Source: a virus. Taken from it: 26,062 nt of DNA. Made by a program: the position numbers and the translations under genes. A model generated the notes under the pieces. That model had not been told where the DNA came from. It saw nothing but the letters and a program-made list of their open reading frames with translations, and did not search any database. Shown in pieces: positions 3,508-11,011 of this stretch. The stretch lies in the IMG/VR virus record IMGVR_UViG_3300007540_000010, positions 1-26,062 of that record; one strand, written 5' to 3'. Each line of letters opens with the position of its first letter. The stretch's first letter is position 1.

Positions 3508-6212
3508 TATAATTCTCCTAGTGTGAATGTTCTTGTTTCTTTATGAATAGTGTGTGTTCTTGTTTCTTTGTCCACTGTGAACACTCTTAACTCTCTTGGT
3601 ACAACATACACATATCTTGTTGTATCAATAATTGTACCAATTACTGTTTGTGTAAATGCTGCACTAATGCTACTAGTGGTACTTACTAATACACCTGCCG
3701 TAGACGTTATATTAGCTTCACACACGGGCGAAGCACTTAATTGCTTAGTAAGTGTGCCGGTTGCTGTTATTGCAGTTGAAACACCTAAGGTGCTGCTAGT
3801 TTCTGTTGTTTTTGTTGCTGTTGCAGTTTGTGTAGAGTCAACTGCTAAGTCAATATCACCTGCACGACTTACAACTGCTGTAATGCTTGGAGCAAATGCA
3901 CCTGCTAGTGTTGCACCTGCTTCAACTGCCTTGATACCAGCGACTGTTTGTGTTGCAGTTACATCTAGTGCGGCACTTGTGGTTCTTGTAATTTTAGGTG
4001 TTGCAGCAAGTGTGGTATTTACTTGACCTTCAAATGTAGTTGTACCTAAGAAAGTAACACCAGTTGCTGTTGCTGCAAATTCACTTGCAAAATTAGCGTT
4101 TAATCCTTTTGCACGAATACCTATACTATCTAAGGTTGCAGTTGTGTCTAGGTTTGCTACACTACCTGCTACTAATTCACCATCACAGGTTATAGTTGCT
4201 GATGCTGTTAGATTACTTGCAGCAAAGCGTATTCTATCGCCGCTTGCACTCGCTGTTGCAGTTGTGTTTAGGCTTGCACTTGTTGATGCTGTGAATGTTG
4301 CAGTTGCAGCAAGTGTAGCTGTTAAATCAACATCAACAAAGAAGTCGCCTACTTTGCCTGCTGCTGTAAGTGTTGACGCAAATGCTGTTAAGTCACTTGC
4401 AAGTTGTTTAATACGCAAGTTAAGCGCGGTTATGTCCGCTGTTGCTGTTTGAGTGCTAGTTGCACCTGCAATTGTGTTTACAACTGCGTTTTGAGCGAAT
4501 GTGCAGGCTAGGCTGGTAGCGCCTTGTTGTATTCTAGTTGCTGTGCTGGTTTGTGCAAACGTGGCATTTAAACTAGCGTCTGAGGTTAGTATCTTGTCCG
4601 CTGTTGCTGTTGTAGCGAATGCTGTTGCTAGTGTTGCACCATTGTTAACTATTCTATCAACGTCTGCGGTAATTGTTGCTGTTGTTGTTAAATCTGCTTC
4701 TGCACTACTTGTTTCGCCTGCACTTGCAGTCAACGATGCTGTTGTGCTTAGTGCTGCTGCGCCAGATAGTGTAAAGTCAAGCAGATAATCGTCAAGTGTT
4801 TGTTCAAACTGGTGATATAAAACTGCGGTATCAGTGTTAGCTGGACTTCTAACTGGTCCAGTGTCGTTTACTCTAAATGTTACTAGGTCAAATCTTGGGT
4901 ATGGCCCGGAAGGATTTGAATCGCCTTCTGGGTTGTACAGTGTAATTTGACTTATGTCTGAATATAACTTGCCGTTGTAGGTTTTACTGCCAACTTCAAT
5001 ATTTCCGTAATAAAAGGTAAAATCATTGCCTACTCGTTGCAAAGTAAAGTTGCTTTGAATTTCAGTAAGATTACCAACCTGAGCTGTAGTAGCAGTTATT
5101 GTTATGTAACTACCGTTTTGTTTACGGATTTTTACACTTGGTAATTCAACAGTATCATTAACTCTTTCATAACCAAAGTTAATGGTGTTGTCCATAATAA
5201 CATATCTTGGACCGGTGATGGCATATACTGTGTTAAATCCTTCACCAGCACTAAGTATTGTGCTGTCTCCAATAGTTGTTCTTCCATCATTCTGTTTGTG
5301 ATACACGTGAAGATAAAAGTCATCACTGTCTAAATCAATACTGTCAAAATTTGCTGCAAGTGCAACTGTTTCTGCAATTACACTGGGTTCTTGTAACTCA
5401 ACCATGTAATCTAGATAGAAACCACTAGTTTGATTGCTTGTATAATCGTAAACTGTATCGTCAGTTTGCCAACGTGTGGCTAAAGGCCGTGCTGTGCTAT
5501 AATTGTATCCAACAAAGTTGTTTGGACGTCCAAAGTTTAAATTACGAAGCGGATTTGCACTTGCAGTAAATAGTGTGTTTAAACTTGCGTCAAACTGTTT
5601 AATTATTCCTACATTTGCACCAGCAGTTGCAGTTGCGTGTAAGTCTATGCTGCCATTCAAACTTGCTGTTGCTGTAATGCTTGGACTAAACACACCGCTA
5701 AGTGTTGCATCAAGTTGTTTAATTCTTAGTGAATTAATAGTCTGCTCAAAAGAAATCGCTAGTGAACTTGATGTTGCTCTTGTTCTACTAACGATTGGGG
5801 TAGCCGCGAAACTTGCTGCAATACTCATTGCTGTGTCGCGAATCCTGGCGCTTTGTAGACTGAGGTTAACAATGTTGTCAAGTGTTACATCTGTGGTTCT
5901 TGTTCTCTCAAAATCACTTGCAAATGCTGTTTGCAGTGCCATGTCAATTGAGCCATTGCGACTTGCGACAGCTAAAATACTTGGACTGAACACACCATTA
6001 AAATTAGCACCACTGGACTTAACAATTCCCGCAGTTACAGTAGATGCGAATGCGACAGTAATTGTTGCACTTGTTTCTAGTATTGCGCCTTCTTCTTGGT
6101 AGTAGGTTGCATCTATATAACCTGTCGCGATGTAAGGCTCATACTCATAGTAGCCTGTTTCAATGTAGTCTTCTTCGTAATAATAACCTAGTGCGTCACC
6201 TGTTTGTGCCAT
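3507..6212 (-). CDS. Long repetitive tail fibre, 901 aa
   Basis: The protein consists largely of tandem, degenerate units of roughly 20-23 residues built around A(S/T)L-x3-FA and a following Arg- or Lys-containing strand, for example DATLSGVFSPSITATASLNG. Such low-complexity Ala/Thr/Ser repeats form long fibre shafts in marine phages. The N-terminus is tyrosine/glutamate rich (YYEEDYIETGYYEYEPYIAT). Roughly residues 225-475 form a non-repetitive beta-rich domain resembling a concanavalin-like lectin fold. The C-terminus has three short units of the RTHTIHKETRTFTL type. A ribosome site (AAGGA) precedes ATG 6212. Likely function: host receptor binding. Repeat number could vary by recombination because the DNA repeats too. 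Confidence 0.8.
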   Translation of the reverse strand: MAQTGDALGYYYEEDYIETGYYEYEPYIATGYIDATYYQEEGAILETSATITVAFASTVTAGIVKSSGANFNGVFSPSILAVASRNGSIDMALQTAFASDFERTRTTDVTLDNIVNLSLQSARIRDTAMSIAASFAATPIVSRTRATSSSLAISFEQTINSLRIKQLDATLSGVFSPSITATASLNGSIDLHATATAGANVGIIKQFDASLNTLFTASANPLRNLNFGRPNNFVGYNYSTARPLATRWQTDDTVYDYTSNQTSGFYLDYMVELQEPSVIAETVALAANFDSIDLDSDDFYLHVYHKQNDGRTTIGDSTILSAGEGFNTVYAITGPRYVIMDNTINFGYERVNDTVELPSVKIRKQNGSYITITATTAQVGNLTEIQSNFTLQRVGNDFTFYYGNIEVGSKTYNGKLYSDISQITLYNPEGDSNPSGPYPRFDLVTFRVNDTGPVRSPANTDTAVLYHQFEQTLDDYLLDFTLSGAAALSTTASLTASAGETSSAEADLTTTATITADVDRIVNNGATLATAFATTATADKILTSDASLNATFAQTSTATRIQQGATSLACTFAQNAVVNTIAGATSTQTATADITALNLRIKQLASDLTAFASTLTAAGKVGDFFVDVDLTATLAATATFTASTSASLNTTATASASGDRIRFAASNLTASATITCDGELVAGSVANLDTTATLDSIGIRAKGLNANFASEFAATATGVTFLGTTTFEGQVNTTLAATPKITRTTSAALDVTATQTVAGIKAVEAGATLAGAFAPSITAVVSRAGDIDLAVDSTQTATATKTTETSSTLGVSTAITATGTLTKQLSASPVCEANITSTAGVLVSTTSSISAAFTQTVIGTIIDTTRYVYVVPRELRVFTVDKETRTHTIHKETRTFTLGEL

Positions 6213-6221
6213 TACAATTCC

Positions 6222-7748
6222 TTACAGTTGATATCTTATTATAACAACACCACTGCCACCAGTGCCGCCTGATTTATTACTGCCGCCGCCGCCACCACCG
6301 CCTGAGCCTGTGTTTGCTGTGGCTGGATTGCCTACACTAGTTTTACTGCCGTCACCTCCGCCGTGTGTTCCTACACCTATTCCTGGATTGGCCCAAGAAG
6401 CTAAGCCACCACCGCCTCCTCCACCACCGTAGTATTGTGTTCCGCTAGCAAATGTATCTGTAGTTGATACACCATTACCGCCAGCGCCACCGCTTTGTCC
6501 ACTAGCAGTTGATCCTACTCCGCCATTGCCACCGCCAGCGCCACCTATCTCTGGACCATCAGTTCCAGCGCCACCTGCATATGTTCCTGTGCCACCCGCT
6601 TTGCCGCCTTGCCAGTGACCACCGCCGCCTCCGCCTGCTGCATTAGTTCTTGAATTACCAGTTTGATGTTGTGATCCGCCACCACCACCACCACCTTCAC
6701 TGGTGTAGCCAAATGCACTTGTGTCGTTGCCATTTGCGCCTGCTGCTCCGCCTGCACCAATAGTAATTGTGTAATTTTGTGCTGTAACTGCAATGCTGCT
6801 TTGATATCTTACTTGGGCGCCACCGCCACCACCACCTGCTATGTTACCAGCGTCTGAACTACCGCCACCACCGCCTCCGCCAACAATTAGTGCATCAATG
6901 TTTATTGATTCTAACGGTGTAAATGTGTCGCTTGATGTAAGTGTGTGTATTGCGTAATCATTAGTGCCATCGTTGTAGGTGCTAAATGTGCCGCCAGTTG
7001 CTAGTGGAGTAACCGTGTCGTCTGTAAATGTAGTTGAACCATTGGCTCCATCACAATGCACCAATAATAGTGTATTGTCGTCATTTGCAAATGCACTTGT
7101 GCTTGGTGTAAATCCACTAGTGTAACGTGCGTTATCTGAAACACGCACTTCGTCCATGTATCCATTTATACCAAAACTATCTGTAGCTGCATCAATACCA
7201 CCAATACTAATAAAGTTTGCACCTCCGCCGCCTAGGGTATTGGTATCTGTGTCAGACTGTAGGGCTACACCATTCACATAAAATGTAAAGTTGTTTGTGC
7301 CCATTCCATCTCTAACCAATGCTATATGATACCAAGTGTTGTAGCTAAATGTTTGTGTAGTAATGTTGGCACCCATTGTGGAATTGCCCCACTGCCATTT
7401 GTTGTCAGTTGTTCTTGCAGCAATGTAGAGGTTATTTGCATTAAATCCACCTCTGTTGCCAAGGAATGTCATGGTATCATTAGAACTGTTGTCAATTATA
7501 TAAACCCAAGTTTCCCAAGTGAAATCGCCACTAAAGATAAAATCATCACTGGTGTTGGTTACAATTGTATCTGTTGATCCATCTGTAGCATCAGTGGTAA
7601 AAAATCTTGCACTTGCTCCACCAAACTTTGATTGCACTGTGCTTACTTCAACATTGCCGTTTGCGGTAAGTGTTTTGGCTGTTCTGCCACCTGCTGCTAC
7701 GGCTGCTTGGTATGCTAGTAAACTTAGTCTTGCGGCTCCTAAAGGCAT
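6222..7748 (-). CDS. Lectin-like plus glycine-rich adhesin, 508 aa
   Basis: Residues about 30-235 resemble a LamG/concanavalin-A-like domain (FTWETWVYI, WYHIALVRDG, YMDEVRVSDNARY). Residues about 285-508 are a glycine-rich domain with many runs of five to eight glycines separated by short loops (for example GAGGAAGANGND and SGGAGGNGVS), ending GSGVVIIRYQL. That ending and the glycine pattern match the Gly-rich domain of phage receptor-binding tips, in which polyglycine II helices present variable loops, as in the S16 gp38 adhesin. A clear ribosome site (AAGGAG) precedes ATG 7748. Likely role: receptor recognition at the tail end. Confidence 0.8.
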   Translation of the reverse strand: MPLGAARLSLLAYQAAVAAGGRTAKTLTANGNVEVSTVQSKFGGASARFFTTDATDGSTDTIVTNTSDDFIFSGDFTWETWVYIIDNSSNDTMTFLGNRGGFNANNLYIAARTTDNKWQWGNSTMGANITTQTFSYNTWYHIALVRDGMGTNNFTFYVNGVALQSDTDTNTLGGGGANFISIGGIDAATDSFGINGYMDEVRVSDNARYTSGFTPSTSAFANDDNTLLLVHCDGANGSTTFTDDTVTPLATGGTFSTYNDGTNDYAIHTLTSSDTFTPLESINIDALIVGGGGGGGSSDAGNIAGGGGGGAQVRYQSSIAVTAQNYTITIGAGGAAGANGNDTSAFGYTSEGGGGGGGSQHQTGNSRTNAAGGGGGGHWQGGKAGGTGTYAGGAGTDGPEIGGAGGGNGGVGSTASGQSGGAGGNGVSTTDTFASGTQYYGGGGGGGGLASWANPGIGVGTHGGGDGSKTSVGNPATANTGSGGGGGGGSNKSGGTGGSGVVIIRYQL

Positions 7749-7758
7749 ATTATTCTCC

Positions 7759-8538
7759 TTACGCTTGGAAGTCTGTTGCTATACTAGTCCAATAAGTTGT
7801 GCCATCATAAAAGATACTTACAATACTCTTGGTGGTTAGTGTTTTGTTGCCGCCTGCGAATACATAATCACCTGTGCCACTTGCTGTGCCTGAACCATTA
7901 ACAAGTAAGGTAACACTTTGTCCTGCAACAGGATCTGTAAATGCTGGCAGTGTAAGTGCTGAACCAATAGTAACACTTTGAACATTTGCGTTGTCTGCAT
8001 TAATACTAGGAGTATCATTTGACCCTATACTGAAGATTTCTTCAGTGTAGCCTTGTAAATTCTTTGATGCTTCAAATTCAGCGCCATTGTATATTAACAT
8101 TGTTCCGTCTGTTTTGACAGTGCCTGTGAATGCTTCATAGTTAAAGTCTGTTATTGAACTTACATTGGTTATGCTGATTGGGCTACCGCTTAAGACATTT
8201 GATATTTCATAAGTGGCAACGCCGCCGACAACTGATGCAATATAATAGTCTGTGTTAAGTGCTAACCCAGCTGTTGTTACATCAGCGCCTGTAAAACGAA
8301 GTCTTGTGTTGTATGCTAAAACTGGGCCACTTAAACTAAGTGTGTTTGGATTTCTTACTGCGTCAGTAGCAGTTACTGTGCCAGTTTGATTTGAACCTAA
8401 ATCAACATCACTTAAATCGCCAATGCTTTCGCTGTTGATGTTTTCTAATTTGTCGTTGTTTAGATTGGTGAAGTTAGCATCACCTTCGGCAAATGTTAAG
8501 GCGCTGCCTTTGCCTGTTCTTGTTACTATTGTTGCCAT
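7759..8538 (-). CDS. Tail fibre/appendage protein, 259 aa
   Basis: The N-terminus (TRTGKGSALTFAEGDANFTNLN) is a common opening of marine phage fibre proteins and probably attaches the protein to the tail. The rest is beta-rich, Ser/Thr/Gly-rich, with no enzymatic motif. The C-terminus, IVSIFYDGTTYWTSIA, is a strand pattern typical of fibre tips. A GAGGAG ribosome site lies in front of ATG 8538, downstream of a strongly structured intergenic RNA (8561-8615). Function inferred from family style and neighbours. Confidence 0.7.
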   Translation of the reverse strand: MATIVTRTGKGSALTFAEGDANFTNLNNDKLENINSESIGDLSDVDLGSNQTGTVTATDAVRNPNTLSLSGPVLAYNTRLRFTGADVTTAGLALNTDYYIASVVGGVATYEISNVLSGSPISITNVSSITDFNYEAFTGTVKTDGTMLIYNGAEFEASKNLQGYTEEIFSIGSNDTPSINADNANVQSVTIGSALTLPAFTDPVAGQSVTLLVNGSGTASGTGDYVFAGGNKTLTTKSIVSIFYDGTTYWTSIATDFQA

Positions 8539-8560
8539 GCTAATCTCCTCTAAGCAAGTT

Positions 8561-8615
8561 GGGGGTTGCTACTATAAGGGTAGTAGCGGACTGCAGAATT
8601 ACAGTCGCTACCCCC
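8561..8615 (-). promoter_or_regulatory. Structured intergenic RNA with two exclusive hairpins
   Basis: Plus-strand coordinates: GTAGCG+ACTG (8583-8593, one bulged base) pairs with CAGT+CGCTAC (8602-8611). GCTACTA (8568-8574) pairs perfectly with TAGTAGC (8581-8587). The two stems share 8583-8587 and cannot coexist. GGGGG (8561-8565) can also pair with CCCCC (8611-8615). There is no T run, so it is not a simple terminator. It lies just upstream of the ribosome site of the 7759-8538 gene and could control its expression or mRNA processing. Confidence 0.5.
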
Positions 8616-8624
8616 ATAAAACTA

Positions 8625-9014
8625 TTAGTCTAGGCTGATAGTTAGGTTGCCAGTTGAAATTTGGAAAGTATCTCCAGTTTCAATGGTCTTACTTGTAGTA
8701 ACTGCACCATGGAACAATAGGTTGCCTGCTGCTGAAGCATCATACAACGAAATGTGTGTAATAGTACCCCAGTTGCCTGTTGCTGCATCAAACGTAATTG
8801 TTGCGTCTGTTGAAGCTGAGCCAGCTGCTGCTGCTGCAAAACTTGCTACTTTGCGAGTATAACCGTTGCCAGTTATTTCGTTTGCACCTGAGTTGTCGTC
8901 TGATGGGCTACCTGTGTGTAAGCCAACATAAACACCTGCTGGTGCTGTGTATGGTGTTGTTGCTAGAGCATGGTCTAGTAATTTTAGTTCTAAATAATCT
9001 GAAGCTGCCGCCAT
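8625..9014 (-). CDS. Tail fibre/tip structural protein, 129 aa
   Basis: The sequence follows a family widespread in phages of this type: DYLELKLLDHAL at the N-terminus, VYVGLHTGSP, a GNGYTRK segment, ATGNWGTITHISLYDA, and LLFHGAVTTSKTI near the C-terminus. Members are annotated as tail fibre or minor structural proteins of about 130 residues; this one has the usual length. A ribosome site (AAAGGAG) precedes ATG 9014. It is the first gene of the fibre module, with a NATAAATA motif and a 60-base structured leader upstream, and likely the first product of a separate late transcript. No enzymatic motif is visible. Confidence 0.75.
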   Translation of the reverse strand: MAAASDYLELKLLDHALATTPYTAPAGVYVGLHTGSPSDDNSGANEITGNGYTRKVASFAAAAAGSASTDATITFDAATGNWGTITHISLYDASAAGNLLFHGAVTTSKTIETGDTFQISTGNLTISLD

Positions 9015-9034
9015 TTTAATTCTCCTTTAAAGAT

Positions 9035-9073
9035 ATGTCTGCGATTGTTTTCACGAAAGCAGACATTGTCTGC
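9035..9073 (-). promoter_or_regulatory. Structured 5' leader of the fibre operon
   Basis: The leader RNA starts near GCAGACAATGTCTGC (9073-9059), a palindrome at its 5' end. The second arm, ATGTCTGC (9066-9059), can instead pair with GCAGACAT (9042-9035), eight perfect pairs, closing a 16-base loop directly before the ribosome site. The two folds are mutually exclusive. It could stabilise the mRNA or gate translation of the first fibre gene. Confidence 0.5.
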
Positions 9074-9079
9074 TATTGT

Positions 9080-9087
9080 TATTTATA
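9080..9087 (-). promoter_or_regulatory. NATAAATA late-promoter-like motif before fibre operon
   Basis: Exact TATAAATA on the minus strand in the 112-bp gap between the hub gene and the first fibre gene. T4 spacing would put the start at 9074, at the base of the 5' leader palindrome. Confidence 0.55.
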
Positions 9088-9126
9088 TGAAAACCTAATA
9101 AAACCCTAAAAAAAGACTAAAAAAGT

Positions 9127-11007
9127 TTACCAATAACCATTGAAGGTTGATACGGTGCCTGTTAGTAGTGTATCACCACCACTTGGGGGCGGATCAAAGC
9201 TGGTAATTACATCAATTTGTACTCCGCCTGCACCAGTAACTGGATCAATATTAACAGTTGATCCAATTGATATTGCCGCAGTTGCTTCGCCTGGATTGGT
9301 TACACTTAGTGTTGTAGGAACTGCTGTGCCGCCAACTGGTGACAACGGTAAGAATGCAGTTTTCTTTACGCTTATTGATTTAAGACGCTGTGTGTCTGCA
9401 TCAAATGTACCACACCACATAATAGGAACTTCAACATACTCACAAGCAAAATCACCTGGCTTACTAACACTTGGCGGTGTAGGTCCAGTTGTAGCATTGT
9501 TAGTAACTGTAATATCTGCTTGATTGTTAGTAATTGCGCAGGGATTGTTTAAACTGCTTCCAACAAATACACTTATACTTTTACTTGTATCATACACTCC
9601 GTCATCAGCAGTTACAATATTAAGGGTAGCAGTATTGTTATTAATTGTAACTGTACCTGATGTAGCTGGTGATGTCATCTTTGGTGTACCATTACCAAAT
9701 ATGTTGTAACTTAGAGTAGTGCCATTTGCATACCCTACCGTTGTTATGGTAACTGTAGTTGACGCACCTTCTTGAATTGAAGTTGGACTTGCTACAACAT
9801 TTTGTACATATTCTGTTGGAGCAGGTTTTACATTAATAACTGTAGCTTCGCCATCAACTGTAACAGTCATTGTCTTATCTGCACTTACAGTAGGTGTAAT
9901 TACAAGAGTGCCCGGTGTTGTGCCTACGATTTGAATGTTTCCAGTTAGCGGAACGTCTACTTCTCCTGCACTAACACCTGTAATTGTATAAGGATATTCA
10001 AATGCCGGATTGTCAAAGAAACAACTTTCGCAACTGCTTTCTAAACTAAATGTTACAGGAGAGCCACTACAAACATCAGTTGCACTTGCACTTTTAGTTA
10101 CTGCTCCGCCTGTTGGCTTTGCAATACTTTCTATTGCTTTTTGTATATCAGGGTCAGCAAACTTGCCTTCATTAATAATTGCACCAGTGTCTTCGTCAAC
10201 TGTAAACAAACTATTAATTAACCCTAGGGCGGCATTGGCTGCTAATAGTCCGCCCATTTGCTTACCAATACTAATGTCGTCTTTTAAGTCTAGTTCTTCA
10301 CTTAGTAGTTTTGATTTGATGCCAGTGAAGTTTGAACGATATTCGTATGTTAATCCAGTACCACCACTTGAGTTGTTTACACCAACTGTTGGATCATAGA
10401 TGTTTGCATCATATTCTTGTGCTGTGATGCTGAATATTAAATTGCCATCGTCTTCATCTTCTTCTTCAATTTGTATTACTCTAAACAACTTGCCAGTAAA
10501 GTCAAGGGCACTATTTGTAATGTCAACAACATCGCCTGCTCTTACAGTGTTTGCTTCAAAGTTAGCACGGAATTCAATAATCTTATCAAGTCTGCTTTGT
10601 TTTAATTCGCGACTGGCAATGTAAGCTGCCTGAACAGGTTCATTTACAATTGGTATTTCTATGTTAAGAACATTGTCTATTTCTTGTGCAAATCTATCTG
10701 CTGTTGGAACAGTTAATTGTATTTGATCCGTTGTGTCTCTAGTATCTTTGTTAGGGAATGTTGCAACAACACTGTTGTATAAGTCATTAACACCAGTGCC
10801 GCCTACATTTATTTCACCAATAATGTTTGAGTCATCAAATGCACGAACACTGCTAGATGTTGTATTAAGAATAACAATCCACTTGCCTTGTTGCGGATCC
10901 CATGTTAAGTAGCATCCACTTACGTTTGCTAGTTGATTAAGATTGTCTAACACATTATTGCTTGTGTTTATTAATCCGTTAATTTTAAATTGATCTAAAG
11001 AAGCCAT
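9127..11007 (-). CDS. Tail hub protein, C-terminal portion (Phage-tail_3-like), 626 aa
   Basis: Residues 1-205 match the second half of the tail hub/baseplate protein of marine siphophages: QFKINGLINTSNNVLDNLNQ, YLTWDPQQGKWIVIL, INEPVQAAYIASRELKQSR in pattern (written here as NEPVQAAYIASRELKQSR), VRAGDVVDI, GKLFRVIQIEEED and a final ITAQEYD. In related phages this domain continues directly from the domain at the end of the 13420-14184 product. After it come a helical linker (about 205-295) and Ig-like beta domains. AGGA lies seven bases before ATG 11007. It lies in the same reading frame as the N-terminal portion, with a separate 803-codon ORF between the two, so the hub seems to be built from separate chains. 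Likely location: distal tail tip. Confidence 0.75.
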   Translation of the reverse strand: MASLDQFKINGLINTSNNVLDNLNQLANVSGCYLTWDPQQGKWIVILNTTSSSVRAFDDSNIIGEINVGGTGVNDLYNSVVATFPNKDTRDTTDQIQLTVPTADRFAQEIDNVLNIEIPIVNEPVQAAYIASRELKQSRLDKIIEFRANFEANTVRAGDVVDITNSALDFTGKLFRVIQIEEEDEDDGNLIFSITAQEYDANIYDPTVGVNNSSGGTGLTYEYRSNFTGIKSKLLSEELDLKDDISIGKQMGGLLAANAALGLINSLFTVDEDTGAIINEGKFADPDIQKAIESIAKPTGGAVTKSASATDVCSGSPVTFSLESSCESCFFDNPAFEYPYTITGVSAGEVDVPLTGNIQIVGTTPGTLVITPTVSADKTMTVTVDGEATVINVKPAPTEYVQNVVASPTSIQEGASTTVTITTVGYANGTTLSYNIFGNGTPKMTSPATSGTVTINNNTATLNIVTADDGVYDTSKSISVFVGSSLNNPCAITNNQADITVTNNATTGPTPPSVSKPGDFACEYVEVPIMWCGTFDADTQRLKSISVKKTAFLPLSPVGGTAVPTTLSVTNPGEATAAISIGSTVNIDPVTGAGGVQIDVITSFDPPPSGGDTLLTGTVSTFNGYW

Positions 11008-11011
11008 CTGT

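Noticed and set aside
3550-4026. Long plus-strand frames opposite the fibre gene (also 4144-4452, 4501-4788, 5503-6102)
   Set aside because: They are antisense shadows of the repetitive Ala/Thr/Ser fibre gene, with no ribosome sites and hydrophobic low-complexity products.
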